Below are positions 1-7,886 of a DNA stretch of 64,000 nt, one piece after another (the first letter of the stretch is position 1; each line of letters starts with the position of its first letter). The translations under genes and the position numbers were made by a program. This DNA comes from Verrucomicrobiota bacterium. Its GTDB lineage: Bacteria > Verrucomicrobiota > Verrucomicrobiia > Opitutales > Opitutaceae. A model generated the notes under the pieces. That model made no database searches. It was not told the DNA's origin and saw only the letters and a program-made list of their open reading frames with translations. Location of the stretch: contig JAEYWP010000015.1 in assembly GCA_023428905.1 (NCBI GenBank), positions 1-64,000 of the forward strand, given 5' to 3'.

Positions 1-427
1 GCATCGCGCTCCCAGTGCAACGTCGCCAAAGCCGGCTTCCTCCGACGAGCTTTGCGCCCATTCTCGGAAGCCGCCTTTGGCTGTACCCTTTGCCGGCTTA
101 AACACGGGGCTGAACATACAAGGGCACGAGAGTTGGCACGGAGTCCACGGAGGCGGAGTTTGATTCGGGATTTAGGATTCGAGATTCTTGATTTGGGGAA
201 CCGACGCAGGCGCAGGTCCACGTCGACCTCCTCTCAAATCAAGCCTCCGGCAGGGGCTCGCTGTCGTAGCCGTTTTGGTCTCTCCAGGCACTGTGTGTTT
301 TCCCTGTGCACTCTGTGCAACGTCACCCTCACCGCGGCCTCACGCAGTGCAGGACGCATGCGACGCAGAAAAAACGCGAGCCGCCGGGAGGCGGACTCGC
401 GTTTCGAGAAGGACCCCGACGAATGTC
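1..427. repeat. Gene-free stretch with degenerate intergenic repeats
   Basis: I see no convincing gene here; open frames on both strands have shadow-like, Arg-rich compositions. The stretch holds two kinds of low-complexity repeat that recur elsewhere in the window. One is GATTCGGGATT / GATTCTTGATT type (about 162-198). The other is a CACAGAG/CACGGAG type (about 108-158, and 289-322 read on the reverse strand as CACAGAGTGCACAGGG). The left end may also hold the end of a feature that lies outside the window. Confidence 0.5.
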
Positions 428-2266
428 TCAGGCTTGCTGGCTGTCCTCGGGCTTGGGCGCGGGCTCGTCCGTCTTCGCGACGTCGTCCTCGCTGACCACG
501 GCGGACTCCGCCTCACCAGCCTCGGCCTTGGGCTTGCGACTGCGGGAACGGCTCGGGCGGCGGCCGCCCTTCGGCTTTGCCGCACGCTCGCCACCGTCCG
601 CAGGAGCATCACCAGGGGCGGGCTCACCGGCCGCCGCCTCACCCGAATCGGGTGCTGCGCCCTCAGGCGTTGTCGCTTCGGGGGACGACTCCGATGCCGG
701 AGCACTCGCCCCGCTTTCAGGCGTTGCAGCAGCCTCCGCGACCTCGGCGGGGCGCGCGGAAATTTCGCGGTCAGGAATCAAGTGCGCTTCCGGATCCCGC
801 GTGATCATCGGCGTGACCGGCTCGCCCGCCGGCTCGACCGAGCCTGCGGTTTCCGGGGTGGGAGCGGGTGCACCTTCCGCGCTTGAGCCGCCGGCGGGGG
901 CGGGGGCCGCCGCGTCGTCCGGAGCCCCTTGGGGCGCGGGAGCGGAGGTCGCTTCGCCCCCTTCCGTCGGCTGGCCCTGCGGCGCTGCCGCGGCCTCGGT
1001 TCCACCCGGGCCCTGACGCTCACCGCGCTGGCCGCCCTCGCGCTTTTCCCGGCCGTTGATCCAGATTCCGCCCCGGCTGTCTTTGTTCATCCAATACACG
1101 CCGTCACCAATCTCCACATACACCGGCTTTTCGTTCGGCGTGGCGGGGGTGTTGAGTCCAAGCGCGGCGAGGGCGGCGGTCAGCTCGGCCTCGGGATGGC
1201 GCAGCCCCCGCGCAAGGTAGCTGACGCTGCCGGAGTAACCCGGTCCGCGACGATTGCGGCGCATCATGGGGCGAATCTTTTCGAGCAGCGCGGCGCCCGC
1301 GGGAAGCGGACCTGCCGGCTCCTTCGACGGGGCCTCGCCTCCATTCTCCGTCCCGGGGGAGTCGGGCTGGTCCGCCACTGCGGGTCCCTGGTTTTGCTCC
1401 CGCGCGGCGGCGGCGGCAGCGGCGGCCGCCTGGCGCTCCGCCTTTTCGTTGCGGCGCTTTTCGATTTCCGCCTTTTCGGCGGCGCGTTCGGCCGCGAGTT
1501 CCAGCGCCGCCGGATCCTCCGGCGACAGCTTTTTCGCCTGGGTCGTCCGGAAGACGGGGCGGGGCTTCTCCCGCGTGTTGATGAACAGCTGGCCGCGGTT
1601 GTTCTTGTTGATCCAGTAGAGGTCGCCCTCGAATTCGAAATATTCCGGGTCTGACTCCTCCGTCTCGGGCAGGGTAAACCCGCATTCTTTCAAGGCTCCC
1701 ACCAGGTCGGCCTCACGCTGTTCCCAACGTTTGGCGAGGTAGTCCACCGCGACTGACATACCCGGCCCCTTCTGATTGCGGCGCAGGTGCGGCTTCATTG
1801 CCTCAAAAAACGTGGGCAGCTCGTCCTCCTCCTCTTCCCAGCTGTCCCAATCGTCCTCTTCCTCCTCCGCGTCAGGATCGAGGTCGCGTTCCGTGTCGCG
1901 CATCGGCCGCAGCGCGGCGTCGCGGGAGGGTTCCGGCATCTCCGCCTTTTCCTCGAGGCGAGAAACCAGGGTTTCCTGCTCCGGCTTTGTCGCAGCGGCC
2001 ACCGGCGCTGCCGGTTTTACCGGGGCGGGAGCGGGCTCGTAACTCGGCTTCGGCGGCGCTGCCACCGTCTCGATGGGCGGCGTCCAGTCCCGTGTGGTCG
2101 ATCGTCGCGCCAGGCCATGAAAGGCCAGCGAATTGTTCTGCAGGGTTTGAAAGTGAATAATCTCCCACTCGTCCTTCCCGAGCGCGTTCAAATGAGCCTC
2201 GAGCAACGCGGGCGAAGCAAACCCGTGCGGACCGCTCGTGATAACTTTATATTCCCAAAGGGCCAT
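428..2266 (-). CDS. DUF4177-like protein with two internal repeat domains and acidic/Ala-Pro linkers
   Basis: A 612-residue protein of unknown function. Residues 1-55 (MALWEYKVITSG...DEWEIIHFQ) resemble the small DUF4177 fold, where WEYKV and EGWEL-like motifs recur. Two homologous blocks of about 70 residues follow, near 170-240 and 340-410. Each has the pattern GxGxSxxVxYLAxxxxxxEAxLxxAL, then YWxNKxxRGxxxINxREK. An acidic run of Asp/Glu (about 135-155), an Ala-rich charged helix (about 255-295) and a long Ala/Pro/Glu tail separate or follow the blocks. The tail ends in basic SRSRSRK-like residues, suggesting nucleic-acid or polyanion contact, but this is inference. No signal peptide is visible. 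It reads away from the kinase-like gene at 2717. Confidence 0.8.
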   Translation of the reverse strand: MALWEYKVITSGPHGFASPALLEAHLNALGKDEWEIIHFQTLQNNSLAFHGLARRSTTRDWTPPIETVAAPPKPSYEPAPAPVKPAAPVAAATKPEQETLVSRLEEKAEMPEPSRDAALRPMRDTERDLDPDAEEEEDDWDSWEEEEDELPTFFEAMKPHLRRNQKGPGMSVAVDYLAKRWEQREADLVGALKECGFTLPETEESDPEYFEFEGDLYWINKNNRGQLFINTREKPRPVFRTTQAKKLSPEDPAALELAAERAAEKAEIEKRRNEKAERQAAAAAAAAAREQNQGPAVADQPDSPGTENGGEAPSKEPAGPLPAGAALLEKIRPMMRRNRRGPGYSGSVSYLARGLRHPEAELTAALAALGLNTPATPNEKPVYVEIGDGVYWMNKDSRGGIWINGREKREGGQRGERQGPGGTEAAAAPQGQPTEGGEATSAPAPQGAPDDAAAPAPAGGSSAEGAPAPTPETAGSVEPAGEPVTPMITRDPEAHLIPDREISARPAEVAEAAATPESGASAPASESSPEATTPEGAAPDSGEAAAGEPAPGDAPADGGERAAKPKGGRRPSRSRSRKPKAEAGEAESAVVSEDDVAKTDEPAPKPEDSQQA

Positions 2267-2716
2267 AGATGTAATGTTGCGGGTAGGCGGTAACGCATCC
2301 CAAATGCCGTCTTAATTGCCGAGCCCAAAGTTTACGAAGGAGTTGCAGCGACACTACACGGTGTGAGCCCGGCGAGCGGAGAGGCGTTCGCCGAAGGGAG
2401 CGACGGTTCAGGCTCAAAACCTCCGCGGCCTTCTCATAGCTCTCCATTATCACTGCGGGGGAACGTGTTACACTGGCATGGAGCGGGCGGGATAACCGAT
2501 GTGGCAAACCGGGCGCCTCAGGCGGGGAGTACAATCGCCGCCGCAGCGGAGAGATTTGTGATTCTTGATTCGGGATTCTTGCTTTGACCGGAGGGTCCAG
2601 CGCCTGCGTCGGTTCGCAAATCACGACTCTTGAATCCAAAAGCCGGAATCAAAACGCCTCCAGTTCCCGGTTGATTTTGGAGACGTACGGGCAGACGTTC
2701 CCGGCATGGCTGAGCC
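2267..2716. other. Divergent intergenic region with GATTC-type repeats
   Basis: A 450-base gap between two genes that read away from each other, so both promoters should lie here. I see no RNA gene. Two repeat patches, 2551-2586 (GTGATTCTTGATTCGGG...) and 2617-2654 (AAATCACGACTCTTGAATCC...), are imperfect inverted copies of one another. A possible weak plus-strand promoter is TTATCA at 2447 and TACACT at 2469, spaced 16 bases. Confidence 0.4.
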
Positions 2717-3646
2717 ATGCAAGACCTCTTCACCGGACAACCGACCTGCATCCGTGGCCGCAGCCTCCCAACCGCTGACCAGCGGGCAGCTCTTCAGCAC
2801 AATCACGAGCGACGACTGGCGGCGCTCGCTCGCCTCAGCGCGGCAGCGGCGCGCGTCGGCGTCGGAACGGATCCGGACGACGATCTCGTCCTCTGGCCAG
2901 ACGACGAACTGAGTCTGCTCGCGTCCGCGGACGAACTCTGGGGGGAACTGGCCACGGCTGTCTCGGCCTTCCGTGCCCTCACTCCGATCCTTCCCCTCGA
3001 CACTTTCGGGTTTGATGCGAAGGCGGAGGATCCCCTCGGCGATGGCAGCCCGCGGCTGCACCGGATTGGCAGTGGGGTGGAAGCCTGGGCGTTTGTGGCG
3101 GAGGAGGGCTCGGTCTATAAATTCTACCTGCCGCGCGAAGGCGGAAGGATCGGCGGCAGTTTTTCGTTTCGGCCCGGCGACGACGTGGTGATCCAGGCCG
3201 ACGCCAGCCTGGGGCGCTACCGCGACCTGTTCGAAAAGCTCCTCCTGATCAATGCCCTCGACGGCATGCCGACAGAGGTGGTGGGCGTGTCGCCCGAGGG
3301 TGTGGTGATCGCGAAGCAAACGCTCGGAGACCGGCTGGCCGACGGCATGGATGTCACGCCCATCCTGCCCCGGCGCCTGATCGGGATCCCGGCGCGGTTC
3401 CTGCGCGCGCACCGGGACCATCCCCGTCTCTTCTTCGCTGCGGGGAAGACCTGGTTTGTGGCGGACACGCACGAGCGCAACCTCGCGCGCGATCGCGATG
3501 GCGGTATCCGTGCGATCGATCTGCTGGCCGCCCCCTGGCCGGAGGCGCTGTCGGCGCAGGAACCGCTCCTGGCGGACTGGCTCGGGCGCGCGCGGCTCGA
3601 CCCGACCGCGCCTCTCTTGAGGGCGGTGCCGGACGACGAATTGTAG
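2717..3646 (+). CDS. Protein-kinase/aminoglycoside-phosphotransferase-fold orphan protein
   Basis: A 309-residue protein with kinase-fold signatures. A glycine-rich loop (RIGSGVEAWAFV, about 116-127) is followed by a candidate phosphate-anchoring lysine in SVYKFYLP (about 132-139). Near the C-terminus a DTHERN motif (about 250) matches the D-x-H-x-x-N catalytic loop of phosphotransferase-type kinases, and GGIRAIDLL supplies an Asp where the metal-binding Asp of DFG would lie. It resembles the kinases found in polyvalent phage and plasmid proteins, but the substrate cannot be guessed. No signal peptide or membrane segment is visible. It converges on mlaD, whose stop codon is only a few bases away. 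No SD precedes the ATG. Confidence 0.75.
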   Translation: MQDLFTGQPTCIRGRSLPTADQRAALQHNHERRLAALARLSAAAARVGVGTDPDDDLVLWPDDELSLLASADELWGELATAVSAFRALTPILPLDTFGFDAKAEDPLGDGSPRLHRIGSGVEAWAFVAEEGSVYKFYLPREGGRIGGSFSFRPGDDVVIQADASLGRYRDLFEKLLLINALDGMPTEVVGVSPEGVVIAKQTLGDRLADGMDVTPILPRRLIGIPARFLRAHRDHPRLFFAAGKTWFVADTHERNLARDRDGGIRAIDLLAAPWPEALSAQEPLLADWLGRARLDPTAPLLRAVPDDEL

Positions 3647-3648
3647 GA

Positions 3649-4644
3649 TCAGAAGAGCGCGCCTGCGACCACGCCCACCGCGGTGATCGGACCCTGGTCG
3701 GCCATGCCGTCCACCGCGCGGTCCACCTTGCGCAACGTCGATTGGGCGTCGCGGATCAGGCTGTCGCTGGTGATCAGCTGCCCGAACGAGCTGTTCGGGT
3801 TGTTCAGCTTTTCCGACAGCTCGCGCAGGTTTTTCGAGACCACCTTGATGTCCTGTCCGGCCTGCTCGTCGTAGAGCAGTGTCCCGACTGTGCCTTTGCC
3901 GCTCTTCACCTGGTCGACGATGCTCTGCGCGTTGGCCATGAAGGTCTTGGCTTCGCCCGCCGCACCTCGAATCTCCACCAGCGTGGCCGTCAGTTCGTCG
4001 TAAGCGGCGGGATCGTTGACCAGGCGTCCGAGGGTTCCCTCGCCGCGGCTGATCTTGGAAGTGATGTCCTCCAGGTTGGCCATCGTGGTGGAGATCCTCC
4101 CGCTGTTCTCCGTGACCAGCCGGTCGAGCTTCTGGAAGAGCCCGCCCTGGCCGTCGGTGCCGGAGCCCATCGCGCCGCTGATCTGGCCGAGGGCGGACTT
4201 GAATTCCTGCCCGAGGCTGCCGAGGTCGGCCATGATGGTGTTGAGGTCGGGGGCGTCCTTGGTGCGGACCGTCCCGCCGGGAGCGACGGTCTCGACGCCC
4301 GGGGTGCCGAGGGTGAAGGAAACGTAGTTGGTGCCGATCAGACCGGCCATCGATACGGTGGCGACCGAGTCCTGCGGTATCTTGATTTCGGGTACAATGC
4401 GCAGGACCGCCTCGGCCCGGCCGCCGGCGAGGCGGGTCGAATCCACCAAGCCGATACGGACGCCGGCCATGCGCACCTCGTCGCCCTTCTTCAGCTCCTT
4501 CAGGGTGGAGAACGGGGCCACCACGGTGTAGCCGCTCTCCTTTTTGAGGGTGCCGCCGCCGAGGGCCTCGAAGGTGACCCAGATGAGGGCCATTCCGATG
4601 ACGAAAAACAGGCCCACGCGGGCCGCCATTTGGGAGTTGTTCAT
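3649..4644 (-). CDS. mlaD: MCE/MlaD-family substrate-binding protein of a lipid transporter
   Basis: A 331-residue MCE protein, the inner-membrane-anchored, periplasmic lipid-binding part of an Mla-type ABC transporter that moves lipids between the membranes. One N-terminal membrane segment (VGLFFVIGMALIWVTF, about 10-26) is followed by a single MCE domain with typical motifs: LKKGDEVRMAGVRIG (about 50-64), then VATVSMAGLIGTNYVSFTLG. The rest (about 140-320) is helical and resembles the coiled needle region of longer MCE proteins. Its ATG overlaps the mlaF stop by four bases (ATGA), so it is the last gene of the operon. The C-terminus is hydrophobic (GVVAGALF). Confidence 0.93.
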   Translation of the reverse strand: MNNSQMAARVGLFFVIGMALIWVTFEALGGGTLKKESGYTVVAPFSTLKELKKGDEVRMAGVRIGLVDSTRLAGGRAEAVLRIVPEIKIPQDSVATVSMAGLIGTNYVSFTLGTPGVETVAPGGTVRTKDAPDLNTIMADLGSLGQEFKSALGQISGAMGSGTDGQGGLFQKLDRLVTENSGRISTTMANLEDITSKISRGEGTLGRLVNDPAAYDELTATLVEIRGAAGEAKTFMANAQSIVDQVKSGKGTVGTLLYDEQAGQDIKVVSKNLRELSEKLNNPNSSFGQLITSDSLIRDAQSTLRKVDRAVDGMADQGPITAVGVVAGALF

Positions 4645-5444
4645 GATGCCTCCAGTTGAAGGTACCTGGGATTCTTGAGATCGATCTGTGGATTGAGAAA
4701 GTCGACGATGGCCGGGTCGGTGGAGGCGCGCAGTTCGGCCGGCGTGCCCACGAAGCGGAGCACGCCCTTCATCAGGATGGCGACGCGGTCGGCGATGGTG
4801 AGGGCGAGGTCGCGGTCGTGGGACACCACCACGCTGGTGACATGGATCTCGTGTTTGAGGGTGGCGATGATCTCCGTGATGGTCGCGGCCATGATCGGAT
4901 CGAGTTCGGAGGTCGGCTCGTCGTAGAGCATCAGCTGCGGCTCCATTACCAGGGCGCGGGCGATGGCGACGCGTTTTTTCATCCCGCCGGAGAGTTCGGA
5001 CGGAAATTTTTTCGCCGCGTTTTCGAGCGAGAGAATTTTCAGGGCACGTTCCACCCGCTCCTCGATCTCGCGTTTGCTGCAGAGCCGATGTTCAAGGGGA
5101 TAGAGGGCGAGGTTGTCGTGGACGGACAGCGAGTTGAAGAGCGCCCCGGCCTGAAAAACGAGGGCGAGGGCAAAACGGTCCCGCGTGTCGGGGATGGCCG
5201 GGTCGAGGCCCTGCACGCGCACGGTGCCGTCCGTCGGCAGATCGAGTCCGGCGATCTGGCGCAGGAGCACGCTTTTGCCGGAGCCGCTCGGTCCCATGAT
5301 GACGAAGATTTCACCCGGTTCGACGCGGAGGTTGATCTCCTTCAGCACGACCTGGCTGTCGAAGCGCTTGGAGAGGCCGGACACCTCGATGCCGACCGGT
5401 CGGCGCTCGCCGCCGCTGCGTTCCTGGAGGATGTTCTTTTTCAT
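4641..5444 (-). CDS. mlaF: ABC transporter ATP-binding protein, MlaF type
   Basis: A 267-residue ATPase that powers the MCE lipid transporter from the cytoplasmic face. Motifs visible in order are Walker A GPSGSGKS (about 50), the Q-loop region VFQAGALFNSLSV, the signature LSGGMKKRVAIARAL (about 150), Walker B LMLYDEPTSELDP and the switch His in VVVSHD. The Glu in YDEPTSELDP matches the MlaF/Mkl group. The start MKKNILQ was chosen because its ATG overlaps the mlaE stop by one base (TGATG), which suggests translational coupling; the frame stays open upstream but there overlaps mlaE. Confidence 0.95.
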   Translation of the reverse strand: MKKNILQERSGGERRPVGIEVSGLSKRFDSQVVLKEINLRVEPGEIFVIMGPSGSGKSVLLRQIAGLDLPTDGTVRVQGLDPAIPDTRDRFALALVFQAGALFNSLSVHDNLALYPLEHRLCSKREIEERVERALKILSLENAAKKFPSELSGGMKKRVAIARALVMEPQLMLYDEPTSELDPIMAATITEIIATLKHEIHVTSVVVSHDRDLALTIADRVAILMKGVLRFVGTPAELRASTDPAIVDFLNPQIDLKNPRYLQLEAS

Positions 5445-6196
5445 CAGGATTGGGCCTTGGTGATGAAATAATCGAGGATCAGGATGGTGATGAGGGAGAA
5501 CACGACGGAGCGGGTGACGGCGTGTCCGATCTCGCGCGGCCCCCCGCGGGTGCGCAGCCCGGTGTTGCAGGCGATAAGGATGATGGAGAAGCCGAAGATC
5601 TGGGCCTTGAACAGGCCATCCAGGATCTTCCCGATGGTCAGAAACTGCTTCAGGCTTTGAAAGTACTGGGTGGGATCGACTCCGATGAAATCCACGTGCT
5701 GGCAGATCACGGCCCCCCCGAGCCACCCGATCACGATCGCGATCATGGTGAGCATGGGCATGTACAGGAGCACGGCCAGCAGGCGAGGCAGGACGAGAAA
5801 GCGCTCCGGCGGGATGTTCATCGTCACGAGCGCATCCACCTCCTGGTAGACTTTCATGGAGGCGAGTTCGGCGGTGGTGGCGGACCCCACGCGGCCGGCC
5901 AGCAGGATGGCGGTCATGACCGGCCCCAGTTCGCGCACGAGTGACTCGCCGACGAGGGTGCCGATCAACTGCTTGGCGCCGAAATTCTGCAGGCTGATGC
6001 CGGACTGGAGGGCGAGCACGGCACCGATGAAAAAGCTCAGGATGGCGATGATCGGCAGGGACGCGTATCCACCGTAATAGGCGTGTTCGATCACCCGCTT
6101 AAGGATGCGCGGCGCGCTGGGCAGGCTGGCAAAGGAGCGGAGCACGAGGAGAAGCGCGCTGCCGAGCCCGTCGAAGAGCAGGGTGAATTGTCTCAT
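5444..6196 (-). CDS. mlaE: ABC transporter permease, MlaE type
   Basis: A 250-residue permease of the MlaE family, the membrane partner of MlaF and MlaD. Five or six hydrophobic segments are visible (for example SLPIIAILSFFIGAVLAL and MTMIAIVIGWLGGAVI). Family motifs are ALQSGISLQNFGA, the RELGPVMTAILLAGRVGSA core (about 95-115) and LGTMKV-like ELASMKVYQEVDAL. The start MRQFTLLFDG overlaps the stop of the upstream LWP-repeat gene as TGATG. The length matches the family. mlaB and mlaC homologues are not in the window, so an STAS protein and a periplasmic carrier, if used, lie elsewhere. Confidence 0.94.
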   Translation of the reverse strand: MRQFTLLFDGLGSALLLVLRSFASLPSAPRILKRVIEHAYYGGYASLPIIAILSFFIGAVLALQSGISLQNFGAKQLIGTLVGESLVRELGPVMTAILLAGRVGSATTAELASMKVYQEVDALVTMNIPPERFLVLPRLLAVLLYMPMLTMIAIVIGWLGGAVICQHVDFIGVDPTQYFQSLKQFLTIGKILDGLFKAQIFGFSIILIACNTGLRTRGGPREIGHAVTRSVVFSLITILILDYFITKAQS

Positions 6197-7686
6197 GGGG
6201 CGGGTGAGGTCGTGCGCCGTGAGGGGCGTGACTTGAAATCGAAGAACCGGAGGCGCCAGCGCTCGCCTGCCGCCGCATCGCGGCGGAGGGAAATCAGCCC
6301 ATTGCCCAGGGCGAGGCGGCGGGCCTGGTCGTGCCGCTCCGCGCTCAGCAGCGGGCCGAGATGGAAGGTGCGACCGGACGGGCTGCTCCGGTAGGTCACC
6401 AGGTTCCAGAGCAGGCTGTGCCGGTGTTCCTCCGGGTTGCCGCGGTCGTAACGATAGAGGGCGAACAAGGGTGAGTAGGTAAGCCGCACCGGCTCGTTGC
6501 CGGGGAAAAACACCTCCAGCGGGCTCAGCGCCTGCACCTGTCGCCGGCCTGCGCCGTTGTCCCAGAGACTGAGGAGCGGCCAAAGGTGGAGCTTGCGCGC
6601 GGCGGGCAGGGCGGGGTTGGTTGCGCTGCGCTGCTCGGTGTCATGGTAAACGAAATACAAGAGACGCCGCTGGGTGTGGCGCAGCGGGCCGTCGGTCCAC
6701 CCCTGCCGGCGCCAGAGCGGCCAGGCGATCCAGGTCTTGTCGACCCCCTTCACCTGCGAGCGCGTATAAAACGGACCCCAGCGGTTGAGGTGGCGGTCGT
6801 CGCCACGGCCCTGGACCCAGACGGGCCAGAGATAATTGACCTGGTGGTAGCGGTACGGGCTGGTGCGCTGGAGCGACCCGAAGAACGGCCACAGGTAAGT
6901 GCGGCTCTGATACTCGGGCGTGCGGGTGTCGGTGTAGAAGGGAAGGAATCCGCGCGTGACCGAGGGCGCGGCAGCGTCCAGGCCGGTTTCCCGTTGGAAG
7001 AGCAGCGGCCAGAGGTAGAACTGCTCGCGATAGACGCCCGGCTTCCCCCTGTGACCAAAGAGCGGCCAGAGTTCAAACCCCCGGTTGCCCTCGCCCCGCA
7101 GCACCTTGACCAGGGGCCAGGGGGCGGTGGTGGTGGTGACACCGTTGCGTTCCCACCGGGCGTAGAAGGGAAAGGCCACCCAGGTGAGGCGGTCCTGACC
7201 AAAACGGTTCGGCACCGACCCGTAGAGCGGCAGGACCGCGCGGTATGAACTTTCCGGGTACGGCGTTTGCCGGGAGAAATAGAAGGGCCAGAGGTCTAAG
7301 CCCACGTGGGTGGGCGGGGTGTCGCCGTCGCGGCCGTGGGTGTGGCGATTGACCAGGGAAAACACGCTCCAGCGATGCCCATCGACCAGCCGCCGGTAAC
7401 TGAAAAATGGGTACAGGAGGTGGGCTTCGGACGTTTCCCCGGCGCCGTCCACCGTCTCGAGGTAAAACGGGCGGAAGCCGCGCGCCCGCACCGCCCCGTC
7501 GGGCCGGCCGGCGGGCAGGGATTGGGAAAAAAGAAGAGGCCCGGCCCCGGTGCGGGTGACGGCGTCGGTTGCGCCCCTGTCCGGCCGCTGCTCCACGACC
7601 ACCGGCCACAGGTTCACCTCCCCCGCGAAGGCGGCGGCATAACCCAGGGTCATCAGCCCCAGGAGCGGGAGGTTCCGGACGTGCAT
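6193..7686 (-). CDS. Exported LWP-repeat protein, first gene of the MCE operon
   Basis: A 497-residue protein of unknown function with an N-terminal signal peptide (LPLLGLMTLGYAAAFA). Its hallmark is a recurring [LA]WP[LFVW] motif: LWPVV near the N-terminus, then LWPFYF, PWPLV, LWPLFG, LWPLLF, LWPFFG, LWPVWV, AWPLWR and LWPLLS. The copies are spaced irregularly, about 20-60 residues apart, and interspersed with aromatic-rich FYxxx and charged turns. The pattern suggests many short beta-strands, perhaps a beta-barrel or a stacked-hairpin surface protein; this is inference. Its stop overlaps mlaE as TGATG, so it is probably made with the lipid transporter. It is a candidate outer-membrane partner. 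Confidence 0.85.
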   Translation of the reverse strand: MHVRNLPLLGLMTLGYAAAFAGEVNLWPVVVEQRPDRGATDAVTRTGAGPLLFSQSLPAGRPDGAVRARGFRPFYLETVDGAGETSEAHLLYPFFSYRRLVDGHRWSVFSLVNRHTHGRDGDTPPTHVGLDLWPFYFSRQTPYPESSYRAVLPLYGSVPNRFGQDRLTWVAFPFYARWERNGVTTTTAPWPLVKVLRGEGNRGFELWPLFGHRGKPGVYREQFYLWPLLFQRETGLDAAAPSVTRGFLPFYTDTRTPEYQSRTYLWPFFGSLQRTSPYRYHQVNYLWPVWVQGRGDDRHLNRWGPFYTRSQVKGVDKTWIAWPLWRRQGWTDGPLRHTQRRLLYFVYHDTEQRSATNPALPAARKLHLWPLLSLWDNGAGRRQVQALSPLEVFFPGNEPVRLTYSPLFALYRYDRGNPEEHRHSLLWNLVTYRSSPSGRTFHLGPLLSAERHDQARRLALGNGLISLRRDAAAGERWRLRFFDFKSRPSRRTTSPAP

Positions 7687-7769
7687 AGCTTGCAGGGAGA
7701 CGAAAACGCGCGAGCGCCGGGCCGATCTATTCGCAGGGAAGTCGGAAACCTGCGCTCGGTCGCGGAATT

Positions 7770-7783
7770 GTTAGGCGCCTAAC
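7770..7783. promoter_or_regulatory. Perfect 14-bp palindrome GTTAGGCGCCTAAC
   Basis: A perfect palindrome 84 bases upstream of the start of the LWP-repeat/MCE operon. The same half-sites, GTTAGG and CCTAAC with two bases between, recur at 20921. This suggests an operator for a dimeric regulator; the regulator is unknown. Confidence 0.5.
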
Positions 7784-7886
7784 TAAAGGCGCAGGGGTGG
7801 GGCGCGGCAATGGCGAAATGGGAGTGTGCATCGGGCGGTGATCCGCTCCGGGGGAAATCCCTTCCGTCTGCCCGCAAGCGTAAGTG

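Noticed and set aside
1261..1650. Ala-rich and acidic low-complexity tracts in the first gene as a sign of frameshift
   Set aside because: The frame is continuous and both repeat domains lie in the same frame, so these are linkers.
2247..2639. Small open frames in the gap before the kinase-like gene
   Set aside because: They run through repeat patches and have Arg/Pro/Ser-rich compositions without motifs or SDs.
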